A stretch of 64,000 bases of DNA, taken from Hermatobates lingyangjiaoensis (Eukaryota > Arthropoda > Insecta > Hemiptera > Hermatobatidae). The position numbers and the translations under genes are program-made. Each line of letters begins with the position of its first letter. Positions within the stretch are counted from its first letter, which is position 1. The DNA lies in contig JAPFBL010000035.1 in the NCBI GenBank assembly GCA_026182355.1, positions 2,671,501 to 2,735,500 on the forward strand, in the 5' to 3' direction. The notes beneath the pieces are model-generated. The model worked only from the letters and a program-made list of their open reading frames with translations, searched no databases and was not told the origin of the DNA. Positions 53,250 through 64,000 of this stretch are shown here, in pieces.

Positions 53250-53360
53250 GAGTAACGGTGTTGAATACAGTGATTCTCACTAGATCGCTGAAGTTAAATA
53301 GTATTGGGCGTGGTGTCACTTGAGTTGGTGTCACTACGGGCCGTTGGCTACCAGATGTGG
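53250..53360 (+). rRNA. 5S rRNA-like sequence, decayed
   Basis: GTTGAATACAGTGATTCTCA, then GATCGCTGAAGTTAAATAGT, TTGGGCGTGG and GAGTTGGTGTCAC follow the order of arthropod 5S rRNA (GTTGAATACA-CGGTTCTC, GATCACCGAAGTTAAGCA, TCGGGCGTGGTT, TGGATGGGTGACC). The internal pol III promoter boxes are partly preserved. The 5' end (GCCAACGACCATACC) is not recognisable, and the 3' end GGGCCGTTGGC only loosely matches. It is a pseudogene or the head of a 5S-derived SINE. Confidence 0.65.
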
Positions 53361-53477
53361 AATCATTATAGACCCATAATTACACCCCTTAGACATTACA
53401 AAAGATCGAAATCTTTTAAGTGTGGATCATTTGATAAAACACCGTATTCTTGAAAAATATTATATCTTTCATATAAG

Positions 53478-53625
53478 GTCGAAGGCTTAACGTCCTCTCC
53501 AAGGGACGATATGCTGAGATTTTTCAGCTCCTACGGGATTAAATCGAGGATCAATTTGATAATAGTACCCGGGTCTACCAAGCCAGAGATGAGCACGTAA
53601 GCCACTGGGCTTCCCCGGCCCTAAA
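53478..53625 (-). repeat. tRNA-derived SINE, 3'-truncated
   Basis: GGCTTAACGTCCTCTCCAAG, CGATATGCTGAGATTTTTC and head complement AGATGAGCACGTAAGCCACT with GGGCTTCCCCGGCCCTA. Confidence 0.85.
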
Positions 53626-55412
53626 AGTCTCTTGAAGGACATGTTTCCCTGCGTCAAGTAGAGAATGTTCTTGGTAAACTGAAATATCGACTGCTATCTG
53701 ATTTGATTACCAGATAGATGGCAATGCCTCTTCTCATATCGGCTTGTACGGAAAGACTTTTGTCACAATAACACAATCACATAGGAAATACGGTATTTTA
53801 ATGCAGGAAAATACTTTCTGGAGATGTAGGAGATGGAACACTTGCTAACTAGGGTGTGACACAAATAAACGTGTTAGCTAGAATGAATGAATTAAAAAAA
53901 AAATTTGATTCAATTAAAAGTCTTGATGATGGTGTCGTACACGGAAGGTATTCAAGAAAGGTCAAAATAAGAATGTGAAGCAAAAGTAACTGTTTATTAA
54001 CATTTATTGGAGAAGTTGTAATATGAAATGAAACTAAATTATTCAATATTTATTCATTCATCCATCATTTAAGTAATTTAAATTACTGTGTCCAATCTAG
54101 GTTTACTTAATGGTAGCATCTATGTTGAATTAGGATTGAAGAGAATGAACACCGGTTTGTCAAGAAGACTTATTGGCTGTCTCTTGAAATAATATTGAAT
54201 AAAAGAGATACCTAACGAACAAGTGTATTCCATACATATAAAGCAGTCCCATCTGTAAGCGGAGACTGCAATGGTTTCCCAATACAAGTGTATCCCTTAT
54301 CGTCGAGCTGGCTCTCAAGGACTGGTTGAATTTCAGTGGCCTCTCATGTTAAACGTGATTTTCAAATGTTCTAATATAAGCCCAGTCTAGAAATTGACTC
54401 ATCTCTTCAAACCGTGCCTTTTCCCACTTAGTATAGCTTTGGCTAGAATAGCCCCTAATCTATAATAGCCCCGTCTATCACAACATTAATAAATACTTTG
54501 AAATCCTAATGCTTAGAATTATAATGCTAAGATTTCCTTTCGAAAAATATAATACAATTTTATGGGATTAGCTCATGGAAAAGTAAACAACTGAAGAATA
54601 AAAGTAGTGTCAGATTGGAAATAAGTTGAGTCACGAACTAGGTGAGCCCTCAGATGTTGGTACCACCGTTCATCGGATAGCCTAATTCCTAAGCGATATC
54701 AGAGTGAATAACAAGGTAAACTTGGGAATACTATTCCCCTATTCTGCTTAAACTGATCTAGACAGCCAGCAATAGTTACCTTCACATATGTTGTCACGTA
54801 ACTTTTTTTTTTTTGGTCTGGCACAATTGATCATTAAGTCAATTTCTTGAAGGTTTTGATTTAAGATAAAACTTTGATTAGGATGCGTTGATAAAAAATA
54901 TATTTAATACATATTTACCAAAAAAAATGAGTACCCCTTTAATTAAATGGCACGAAATCTGAGAGGATAGAAGTTTAAGGTTTCATATTGAACCCGGGAC
55001 TCATTAGGAGATAGCCTGTAGAAATATCAACACAATTACCGCCCACTGTGCAAACAGAATCCGCCGGGAAAATCTGCCATCATCCCACACCCTCAACTTT
55101 CCTACTTTCTCTCATCCTTCCTTTAAAACAATCTATTCTTAAAAATCAAATCAATTCCTTCTCATATCTCCCTCTACAGTTTTAAATTGGTGCTTTTTAA
55201 ATTCATTTTGTTGAATTGTAAGTTTTCTTTATAATATCGAATTTATTTGTTAGAGCTCAATGCCATTCAGCTCTTTCCAAGAATGCTAGTTGGAGGTCGT
55301 GTAGTCTTCGCAAGAAATGAAACTATCTGGTCTGAGACTCCACGTGACTTTCAATTAGCGCATCATAAATATGTATTTGAATAAATTATAGCTCAATCAG
55401 TATGTACATCTG
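53626..55412. other. No gene recognised
   Basis: 1.8 kb of mixed AT-rich sequence. A pyrimidine-rich patch at 55075-55180 precedes the PLE palindrome and may be part of that element. Confidence 0.45.
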
Positions 55413-56013
55413 ATTACACAAAGCACAACGCAGAAAAAAGAATAAAAAGAACACTTACAGAATTCAATATTTCGAACTGTTGTTCGTCATCAGGAGTAGA
55501 CTAGAAGAGAGGACGAAGTGAGAGAGATCTCACCACGTCGAAGAACGGAGCGCGAATGAAGCAATAAACAGTCAACCGATGAGAGCAGCACTAGCGTAAA
55601 AAAGGAGCTAGGCACTAAACGTCGGAGAACTGAAAAGGCAAAAACAATAGATAAAATTATAAAATTAAAAATTATAAAAAAGAAATAATAAATATTAAAA
55701 AAATAGTATATATATGTAGAAGTTAAAAAAGTTTTTTTTTATTTATTATTTCTTTTTTTATAATTTTTAATTTCATCTATTGTTTTTGTCTTTTCAGTTC
55801 TCCGACGTTTAGTGCCTAGCTCCTTTTTTATCTAGTGCTGCTCTCATCGGTTGACTCTTCATTGCTTCATTCGCGCTCCGTTCTTCGACGTGGGGAGATC
55901 TCTCTCACTTCGTCTTCTCTTCTAGTCTACTCCTGATGACGAACAACAGTTCGAAATATTGAATTCTGTAAGTGTTCTTTTTATTCTTTTTTCTGTGTCG
56001 TGCTTTGTGTAAT
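55413..56013. mobile_element. 601-bp PLE palindrome (family I)
   Basis: Arms 55413-55690 and 55738-56013 are reverse complements of about 277 bp with few differences. Each arm has the 3' untranslated part (CAGTTCTCCGACGTTTAGTG, CTAGCTCC, GCTGCTCTCATCGGTTGACT) and a terminus with CTGATGACGAACAACAGTTC then GAAATATTGAATTCTG. No coding sequence remains. The centre is A/T-rich (poly-A against poly-T). Confidence 0.85.
55926..55972 (+). ncRNA. Hammerhead-like motif, PLE family I
   Basis: CTGATGA, one unpaired C, a 4-bp helix II GAAC/GTTC around AACA, GAA, then ATAT as a short self-complementary helix III and T as cleavage base. Helix I pairs only at its first two positions. The mirror copy lies on the minus strand near 55460-55500. 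Confidence 0.5.
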
Positions 56014-56240
56014 TTAAAGTTTTATAGTCCTTGTGCACCGTTTCTTATATTTAGTATGTACATTTGTAAATAATGTACATATACATAACAATTTTACTCT
56101 TTATTTTGATTTCTCCCGTCAGTCACATCAAGTACTGACTATATAGAGTTTACATTATTCATATCAAATATAATAATAATTAAATGTTTGCAGAGCAGAA
56201 CTTTTGGGACTCAATGGACAATTTGTACATAAACATATTT

Positions 56241-56526
56241 TTATAAACTTCTGTCATTCCTTGTATTTATTGTTGGAGTCGTCCGACCGGTTTCGCATAG
56301 GCTACACACACCATCGAATGGGACTAAAATGCTTATGGAATCAAGGGATATTAACACGTCCTGAAACCATTGGTACCAATCTATGTATATAGTACCAATT
56401 GGTTTTTGTAGGTATTTATATCGCTGGATTCTTTAAGTTCGGTTAGTCCCATTCAATGATGCAGCCTATGGGAAGCCGGTCAGATGACTCTACCAACAGG
56501 ATACAAGATATGACGGAAGTTTATAA
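56241..56526. mobile_element. 286-bp hairpin MITE
   Basis: TTATAAACTTCTGTCATTCC at the left pairs with the right end (reversed TTATAAACTTCCGTCATATC). Pairing continues through GACCGGTTTCGCATAGGCT and GACCGGCTTCCCATAGGCT, then CATCGAATGGGACTA and CATTGAATGGGACTA, to the centre CCATTGGTACCAAT. The whole element folds into one stem. TA flanks suggest a TA target. Confidence 0.78.
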
Positions 56527-57802
56527 TAATATTATTTTTACTAACCTCTGTGTTACTAACAAGATGCATGAATTTATACGTCAATCACATTCTTCACATA
56601 TTAATTGCCACGAACATAAAGATCATACATGTAGGGCTCGTTGATAACGGTGCCTATTTCGTGTACTAGTAGCTTAATCATAGATAGTACGGATCGTTAG
56701 TGGTTCAAAAATATTGCCAAAATGAGATTCGTGTTGTGACGTCATTACGCTTCCATTTGTCTATGCATAAATGAAACATGCTATTCCCAATTGCTTGGTT
56801 CAAGGAATTCTTGGAATGTAGCTCAGAAGCCCTAGAATAGTTCGATAAGAAACAGTCGTCGCTTTTTATATTTGGTTTTATACAGACAAAACTCCATTAT
56901 TCTCTTGGTATCCATCTCTAAGGTATTTAGTTTGGTAATGAGTATGTTATTAATTCAGTAGTCTTGGGACATTTGTGCGTGGGGTCCTGTGTGGCCGGGG
57001 TAATTTGAATGCGTGGCATTGGTGGTGACAACACAAAAACGAGGTCTCAGTCAACAAAAGCTGCATTGTGATTCCCTGCCGGCGCTTCATCACTCAACCA
57101 CTCTTAAACACTTCCACATTGTCCCTTCATCCCTGTAGGTAATTTATTCTGTCCAGGAGTTCGATCCTTTGCGACACTTGCTTCACCCAATTTGATTTTC
57201 TCTTTATTGTGGCATTCATTTTCAGATTCATGCCACAGCCTTATGTGGACACTTTAGTTGGGGTATTGAAATGATGCTTTAGTTTCTAAGACAGTTATTC
57301 AAATTACTATTGCCATCAATAGATTAGGCAAGAAAATAATACATAAATACGCTTAAGAAAACACTCTGGAAACAGTTCGAATGACCATCTTGTCGATGTG
57401 AAAGGCTTAAAAGGAGGGAGAGTGAACAAGATTTTTTCTTTTGACAATAATGTCTGATAGGCATTCTTATGAAGTGTTTTAAGCTTATAAGCAGCCTTAA
57501 TATGTGTTTTTAAGGAATGTAACTCACCACATTGTTCTCATTTATTGAAAGTTTGACTCCATTTAGTCTGGCATATTGTAAAATATACTATTTGGTGTTA
57601 TGCTGTATGTATTTTACCAAATACATAGATAAGTCTCTTTCCAAAGCCCATAGGAAAAACGTTTAAGACATAAACTTAAGTTTGTAGGCTGTTGAAACGT
57701 GAGCATTCAAATGGAAGCCATTTCTCTCTATAGGGTTTCGTGGATTTTAATGTATACGGTAATCCAAAAGTTGGGTTTCTCCCATATTATCTATCTATAT
57801 AC
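56527..57802. other. No gene recognised
   Basis: AT-rich to mixed sequence; no supported feature. Confidence 0.45.
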
Positions 57803-57965
57803 TTATAAACTCTGATGACTGATCTTGTTTATTTGATTTCTTGCCACCGTGCATTGTCTGAATAAATAATTAAATATACGTAATTTTGTAGGATTCGAAA
57901 CCATGACCTTTGCATGAGAAGTCCAATGCTCTACGCTGTGGGCTATGAGGACTTTCTTACAATAC
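57803..57965 (-). repeat. tRNA-Arg-like SINE
   Basis: On the minus strand GCGTAGAGCATTGGACTTCT and GTTTCGAATCC follow tRNA-Arg(TCT) (GCGCATTGGACTTCTAA, GGTTCGAGTCC), with TCT in the anticodon position. The read-through AHSVEHWTSHAKVMVSNPT is a familiar translation of this kind of SINE head. The body GACAATGCACGGTGGCAAGA follows. This family is distinct from the main SINE. Confidence 0.6.
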
Positions 57966-58263
57966 ACTTCCCAAGCCTGATAAAAACAACGTCTTGAATA
58001 CATATAAAACTCTGTTGATCTTTATTGCTTGTAACTTGTTTAGTTTATTGCGAAACTTGGAATACCTGTTAACTCCACTTTATGCAGAATTATTTAAATA
58101 AATATTAAAAAAAAAACAGTCAGTAATATATTACTTTACAGATAAAGGCATTAAAAAAAAGAAGAATAAAAAATAAATTCTCTCAACATAATTCAGGTAA
58201 ATTAATGACTAGATGTAAAATCTATTACTGATATGGAATAAACCTTACCAGTTATTTTCTTCA
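57966..58263. other. No gene recognised
   Basis: AT-rich, no supported feature. Confidence 0.4.
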
Positions 58264-58400
58264 AAAGATGAGAATCTTTGTTTTCATGCCTTAATAACAA
58301 AAAACAGCAATAACAATTATTCCTGTTAATCTCGTTCAGTGAATTTATGTTATTAACTGTTGCTATAATTTCTTGACACTAGGGTCACGGGGTCGTCTAG
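58264..58400 (+). repeat. Unclassified repeat, copy 2
   Basis: Matches 40368-40505 in the same orientation (GAATCTTTGTTTTCATGCCT, CAATTATTCCTGTTAATC, GGGTCACGGGGTCGTCTAG). It lies 170 bp before a Helitron helicase fragment here but not at 40.4 kb. Confidence 0.7.
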
Positions 58401-58569
58401 AAGTACTCGAGGTTGTCGAGTTTATTGAATGCATTTACTCTTCATTCGCCAACCACAAATATAGTTCACAGAAAATTCTATATTAATTCCATTTAACAAG
58501 ACCACCAGAAAAATTAATCTTAAGTGCATTGAAAAAGTTCCAGGAGTTCCAGGTAAACAATATCTGTGA

Positions 58570-59040
58570 TGTACATAACTCGGTGTGTGTAAGAACAGAA
58601 GTCAGTCATTACCCTCAAGAATTGTTTGACTCACTAGAGTTGAATGGATTGCCCCAACATAAACTAGAACTCAAAAAACGACTCCTGTCAAGTTATGAGA
58701 AATACTGATCCACCGCACTCATGTAATGAAACAAGGCTAATAACTACGGAGGTTGATGATTTGTAAAATTATCGCATCACGGTTTCAATGAGAAATATTT
58801 TTAATTTCAAGATTGAAAATTGTTTTATCTGAAGATGACAACATTTCTGTTTCAATGATTCAATTTCTAATTCAGTTAGCATTTGCCATAATTATTCATA
58901 AGTCTGAAGGAGAGACTCTACAGAAAGTTTTAGTTCATTTAGATAAACAAGTATTTCAACATGGCCAATTACATATTACTCTCAGTAGGATCAAACAAAA
59001 AGAAAACATTCAAGTTTTTTTTGGAAAATTTAAATTGTAG
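58570..59040 (+). pseudogene. Helitron helicase C-terminal fragment
   Basis: 58600-58780 reads, over changing frames, YPQELFDSLELNGLPQHKLE then residues like NGTRLIT, the SGLPPHKLxLK and CNGTRLIV blocks of Helitron helicases. 58813-59040 is continuous: FLIQLAFAIIIHKSEGETLQ, VFQHGQLHITLSRIK, i.e. the AFAMTINKSQGQTL and FSHGQLYVALSRV motifs, ending with a stop at the usual place. The lysine of KSQGQ is present but Q is replaced by E (KSEGE). The N-terminal Rep nuclease and most of the helicase are missing. Confidence 0.85.
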
Positions 59041-59477
59041 AAAAAATGTTGTAAATAGAGGAGAACTGTCTTAAGAATGCAGGTCATATATTTTATACAC
59101 TGTAGTACTTGTAGGTCTATTGGTTGTACCTTTTGGCAGGAGTAACCAGACATTCACACCAGGCAGTATGGTACGGGGAGGGAAGAAGGATTTGCGAAGT
59201 CTCAGTTTACTGGTCTTCAGTTTCTCATACTTTTGTTAATAAAACGGAGATAAATCAAATGTTATATTGAACATCCAAGTACGACTGAATGCATAACTAG
59301 TTTTGAATGTGCATTTCATTTACAATCAAGGAAGTTTGATGACGTGAGTTTAATTGACTGTCAAATGCAATATTATTTTATTCACCAACACTGGTAGAAA
59401 TCTGAATAAAACACTAGTTTGTGAAGTTAAATCAATCTAAACAAAAGACCCGCAGTGGTCTCCACTTTACTTTGCAG
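59041..59477. other. No gene recognised
   Basis: Follows the helicase stop; could include the Helitron 3' untranslated region, but no CTAG hairpin end is clear. Confidence 0.35.
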
Positions 59478-59642
59478 TAGGTTAGGGTAGGTTACTTGCA
59501 GTGGCAGTCCCACATAGGCCAGACATTGTCTCTTTGTCACACCACACAATGAAGACTGATTCTTCATTGGGAGTCCTGAATTTCGCCTAACTCAAGTGTA
59601 TCTAGAGTAGGGATCTTTAACGAGCACCAGATAACTCGCATT
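59478..59642 (-). repeat. tRNA-derived SINE, 5'-truncated
   Basis: GTAGGTTAGGGTAGGTTACT tail complement, CAGTGGCAGTCCCACATAGG, GGGAGTCCTGAATTTCGCCT, then GGGATCTTTAACGAGCACCAG where it stops; the MITE begins about 15 bp further on. Confidence 0.88.
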
Positions 59643-59654
59643 AAAATATGCTGC

Positions 59655-59925
59655 TAATTATCGTATTTATTCGAGTATAACCCGCAAAATTTTTTACATA
59701 AAAAAGAACTCAAAATTTGAGTACGTGTTATATACGAGGACTGGGGAAACGCGCTAAGATAAATCAATAAAGAAATAAATGATTTGTATCATAGGCGCAA
59801 GTCATTAAAATGTTTAGTACCCAAAATTCTTGGTCTGAGCCGAGAAAGCGTGAAACAAAATTTTATACCGATTTGTAATCGAAAATTAGAGTCCACGTTA
59901 TTCTAGAATAAATACGGTAAATCAT
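59655..59925. mobile_element. About 265-bp MITE with CGTATTTATTC ends
   Basis: The left end TATCGTATTTATTCGAGTAT and the right end (reversed TACCGTATTTATTCTAGAAT) are inverted repeats of about 28 bp, leading into TAACCCGC and TAACGTGG. The interior is non-coding. The target duplication is unclear (AAT or TA-rich). Confidence 0.65.
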
Positions 59926-60765
59926 TAAATTAATTAATCATGGAGTAATTAATGTAATCTGATTTATTATCATTTAAGTGCAGCAGAGTTTGCTTAGTTA
60001 CTTACATTAGAAATTTGAAAGTGACACGGGAAACCAGATTTAACATTTAGTCCAATAATAACGACGAATTCATCCACATGTTAGATGAAAACAACCGTTA
60101 TTAAAAATGGTTGGCAGAACATGGTTGGTTGCAGTTTTGACAGTCTGGACAAGTAAAATGTTATCGCATTTCAAAGCAAAGCACATCAGGGTGGTCATTC
60201 AGGAGTAATTGCCATTCGGCGTGGGTATGCGATTTGGGATGTGCTGTTTCCCTAAGGTAGATTCAATTCCAGGCGTAGTCTGAGTTGGCCTTTGCTACCC
60301 TGTTAATGTCAACTCCCAACTCACCGAGATGGTCAAGTCACCGATATTCGGCTTAGCAAGTTCACAGTTTTCTTCACATTATAAGTTTATTCTAAATTCG
60401 GACCATTCTAACAAAAATATTGTCTAATTCATTTCCATTAACTTACAAAAAAGTTAAAATATTTAATTCAACTTGTGTAATCTGTTACAGTGTGGTATTT
60501 ACTCATATATGTATCGGAATTTTGTAACTTCATTTGTTATTTTATTTCTATTCTTCCAATGTTGTTATCCTGTTGGTAAACTTGTTTGAAAAATATCTGT
60601 ATACCTTAAGTGTGTCGGATGTTTAGTCTATTGCTGTTTCTTTTCTTTAGAGTGGTTATTTTTTTGAAAAAAAAGATAGGGAAATTTGCATTAAATTCAG
60701 TTATAAGAAAGAAGTAAAGTGTATTTTAGATGTGTTAAGTATTTTTTGTCTTTCCGTTATGGGTA
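59926..60765. other. No gene; PLE family F edge motif at 60.48 kb
   Basis: AATCTGTTACAGTGTGGTATTTACTCATAT (about 60479-60508) is the outer edge block of PLE family F, standing alone. Nothing else is recognised. Confidence 0.45.
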
Positions 60766-60960
60766 AGATATGGGTTTCGAAGTGATATGTGCGTTTCCAA
60801 GGAGGCTGTGAAGACTGAAGATGATGAGGGCCATTCAGAAAGAACCAGGTGTGATTAAACCGTAGAAAAACTGGAAAATATAGTCATGAGTGATCTCCGA
60901 ATCACAATCGAAGTCGTTTATCATTATGGATGATAACCGAAAGCCATTTCGAATGTAACA
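60766..60960 (+). pseudogene. Possible mariner transposase remnant
   Basis: The plus-strand reading VSKEAVKTEDDEGHSERTR, stop, TVEKLENIVMSDLRITIEVV resembles the linker and second helix-turn-helix start of mariner transposases (RSGRPS-TDENVEKIRxIVxSDRRLTIRxI). No terminal repeats were found near it. It is a short and diverged match. Confidence 0.35.
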
Positions 60961-62371
60961 CGTGACAGCAAAATTTGCTAGATATTGAAAAAAAAGTCAG
61001 CCTACTCATGATTAGTTCGTAAAGTTATACTAGATTCAAAACTACTGAAACATGAAACAATAAGTGACAAAACAGGCTTTACGTATGTGACGTCCAAACT
61101 ATGTTTCGGTCCTCCCAGTGGAGTCATTCGGGTCACTAAATCGAACTAAAAATGTGCAAATGATAAAAATATGGTCACTGCGTTCTTCCAACTCACGGAA
61201 CTCTGGGAGACTAAGAGTTCTTCCCAGAGATCAAATGATCTTGGGGTGCGTACTTCCTATCGCTTAATGGCCTTCTTCTGAAGCTATGTATGAAACACCC
61301 GCTCACACTTCATTGCTTGTTTGTGAATTTTTGACTGGTCATTTCCAAACATGGATGAGATTAACAGCGTATTTCTGAGGTAGGTAAAATCCCAGAATGT
61401 TTCTGATATTGCAATAGTGTATGATATTTACAACTTTTTCCGTTGTATATTTAAAACAATCCAAGTTTAATTTAAACTTCAGTTAGTATACGAGACAGTT
61501 ATTTTCAAACTGACAAACTGTTTTAAATATAAACTTAGACAATATAAAATTAAACTTGGATAATTTTAACTTAAGCTTGTGTTATTATAAATTTCATTTG
61601 AATTATTTTAAATTAAACTTTAGTTATTTTAAATTAACCCGAAAAGGTTGTGGTGGAAACTTTTTTATAAAGAATAGCAATGATTTGGGTGAACAAATAA
61701 AATTCATCCAAAAAATAAACGAGAATTCCCGTTACCGGTTTAATAAATGTATATGTTAATGATTTCTTGTTGTTTTCCTTGAACTTTGTTCTCAATAGTC
61801 CAGCTTGAATGATGATTCTCTAACATAGAATCTTCAGTGTTAATTAGGAATTAGTATTATAAATAAAGTCAAATATATTTAATCAGTTTTGTTGTGAATG
61901 GAATAATATGAAGTAAAAGTGGTTCATTGATGAGTGGTGTGTGCGTGGCGGCTGAGATAGCGATCTGAGTCGTTAGGTGGACCTGTGCGGTTTCGTGATT
62001 GGAGCTCGTGAGCCTCTTAACTGACCTAGCCCACTGGATCATACCACTAACTCTCACTTCTCCCTTTCATTCTTCAGTGCATTTTCACTAATAACACAAT
62101 TTCATCAGAGGAATATAGACAATGGGTTCTAGAACCCTCAAAGCATGTTTGCTTGTTTCCATCGCCGCCCCCACTTACGGCTTTTAGCTATATATCACTC
62201 ATTTGTTATAAGACAGCAATTTCATTTATGGGTGAGACAGCCATCAAGAAAATCTGTTGAAGGTTATAAATAAATTTGCCCATAATTACTTTACTTCACT
62301 TACAGTAAAATAATGAACAGCTTGCAATCAGATTAAATCTAAAGGAAAACCTAATAATCATACAGTTGTAA
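60961..62371. other. No gene recognised
   Basis: AT-rich, including TTAAATTAAACTT-type repeats at 61430-61640. No supported gene. Confidence 0.45.
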
Positions 62372-62835
62372 CTAGGATTTCGATCGATTCAGAACTTGTA
62401 CAATTCGGAATTCGAACAAAAAAGTTCAGGTTCCTTCCCTTCCGCTTTCTTACAAATTTCTGAACTCGAAACGCGCGAGATAAGTCAAAGATTTTTTTTT
62501 CGAAACAAGTCACATTAGATAAGTCCTTCTCAAAAGGCAATTACCTTACTCCTTCATTCTCCTCAACAACCATGTTCATTATGACATCTGCAAATCACCA
62601 GCAAGACAAGAATCTATCTGTGTTTATGATAAACTACGTGTATTTTAAATGTAAGCTGTTCTCTTGAAATATTTTGTTGTAAATTAATGTTAACATATTT
62701 TTCTAGTCGCTTTCTAGTCTTCTAACGGATTAAGTTTATTTGCATTATTTTAAGGGAAAAACTCGTTTTGGAATTCGTATTATTCGGTTTTGTACGCCTC
62801 CTGGAGCGGATTATGGTCGAAAACCGAGGTATGTC
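62372..62835. repeat. Unclassified interspersed repeat, copy 2
   Basis: Reverse complement of the 5816-6110 family. The right edge reversed reads CCTCGGTTTTCGACCATAAT, CCGCTCCAGGAGGCGT, AAAACCGAATAATACGAATT; the left part has TCGGAATTCGAACAAAAAAG and TCTGAACTCGAAACGCG. Repeated TTCGA/TCGAA/CCGAA words suggest inverted terminal structure, but I cannot place the family. Confidence 0.5.
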
Positions 62836-64000
62836 TGTGCTTCAAATAAAGTTTTAATAATGAGTTAGGAGTCTAAAATAGAAAAGTATATTTTGTTCGT
62901 TATGTAAAGATATAACGATATTTTAGATTAAAACAACCGCACGGTGATTCTATTGTGTGAGAAACGCCTAATCCTCTTTGAGAGACTGAGGTGATTGAAG
63001 ACCAACCATTCATTATTTCGCTTTTACCCTTTGGCGTTAATCCCTCTGTTATCATGCTAATAGTCACCAAATCTGATCCGATTCGGAAGAATTTGCACTT
63101 TCGCAAGCTGTCTTAACGTTAGTTTTAACATGAGCAACCACTGAAAGAATTAAATCTTTTCATGATTGTTATAGTAATAATTGAAGGGCCTGCGGCCTCT
63201 GTTGGCATTCCATAAATCCTAAATGAACTGTTTAAAAATTGAATCACAGCTCAGTATTGGCAGAATTGATACACGCTCGATCACATGGAGTCACGCAGGT
63301 GACAAGGCCAAACGAAAGCTCGCGTGTCTCTCCCTCTGGTCGCTGGTGTTTCGCCTTGACCTCTCGCTCACACTCCCTCCCTCCCTCCATCGCTCTCACT
63401 TTCTTCCTCTTTATTTTGATGGCTGGACTGATCAAAATGGTTTGACCAGTCTGGGGAGATACTTCCTTCCACTGATTTATTTCCTCATTTTTAGAGTTAT
63501 TTTGCCACAACACTAATTTTTATTAACACTTAAGGAAACACCTTCCACTACATTTCTCTTTTGGAATATTTTGTTCTTAAAAGTGTTTATACGGCACTCT
63601 TTCTTTATAGTATCTTATTATCTAGTGTAATTTATTTAAGTATCTAGATAATTATTTATAAAGGTAACTTTATAAATAAAGTGTATTTTTTTATAGAGTT
63701 ATCGTTTAAAAATTACATTTTACAGGAAAAGTTGTTTTAATTAATAATTACTTTTATGATTTAATAAAAAAGTAATTAATTCCTTTGAATTAATTAAAAA
63801 GTAACGAAATAAAATGAAATGAGTCATTTTTTTTGGTTTGACTTTATTTTATATTTAACAGGGAGCTTGGTGATTACATCTGTCTGTGCGCGTTTGTGTT
63901 TGATGTATAATATATCCTGTATAATAATTATAATAATTGAAATATACTACAATACAAAACCAACCTTTATTGTACCGATATTGGTTTTCAATTTCATAAA
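62836..64000. other. No gene recognised
   Basis: Includes a GC-richer patch at 63280-63420 with CTCCCTCCCTCCATC and overlapping short frames on both strands, and a GACTGATCAAA/TTTGACCAGTC hairpin at 63425-63452 similar to the one at 24364. The last 300 bp is AT-rich. No gene supported. Confidence 0.4.

Noticed and set aside
63223..63516. Overlapping frames on both strands in a GC-richer patch
   Set aside because: No domain, no conserved motif, and three frames open at once because of low stop density; not supported as a gene.

Overview
This is eukaryotic, strongly AT-rich nuclear DNA with no complete host gene that I can recognise. What can be identified is almost entirely transposable-element sequence: Penelope-like retroelements (PLEs) with GIY-YIG endonuclease, mariner DNA transposons, Helitrons, hAT-type and other MITEs, tRNA-derived SINEs, a 5S-like sequence, and short satellites. 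The mixture (mariner, endonuclease-bearing PLE, an arthropod-looking 5S fragment, SINE tails resembling TTAGG repeats) suggests an invertebrate, most probably an arthropod. A chelicerate such as a horseshoe crab is only a guess.

Layout. 0-12 kb: a 36-bp and a 32-bp satellite, two Helitron helicase remnants of one family (1.4-2.6 and 11.8-12.3 kb), a dead mariner (4.6-5.8 kb), a PLE terminal inverted pair (6.7-7.1 kb) and SINEs. 12.3-16.3 kb: the best-preserved element, a nearly full-length PLE on the minus strand (broken by three frameshifts) facing a 5'-truncated plus-strand copy whose endonuclease end is still open. 18-24 kb: SINE, MITE, an 82-83-bp satellite and a mariner-derived foldback. 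24-28.4 kb: a dense cluster of PLE terminal repeats joined to (TA)n. 29.5-35 kb: a duplicated unknown repeat and SINEs, one split by a 416-bp insertion carrying a tRNA-Asp-like sequence. 36-38.9 kb: a second PLE cluster with an 887-bp near-perfect palindrome of the endonuclease end. 39-54 kb: SINEs, a deleted mariner with intact ends, a hAT MITE with perfect 8-bp target duplication, a Helitron 3' end and a 5S-like sequence. 55-64 kb: a 600-bp PLE palindrome, a hairpin MITE, a Helitron helicase fragment, further SINE/MITE copies and mostly unique AT-rich sequence.

How it works together. The PLE terminal repeats of the 12-16 kb element fold, by inspection, into a hammerhead ribozyme: 4-bp helix I plus an outer extension, the CUGANGA core, a bulged helix II, GAA, and a self-complementary 6-base helix III. 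PLEs are known to carry hammerhead motifs. Here the motif recurs across several PLE families, mostly in inverted pairs and next to (TA)n runs, so the window is largely an archive of PLE insertion. Two short open stretches (43.68 kb plus, 48.25 kb minus) look like possible host exons but are not identified.
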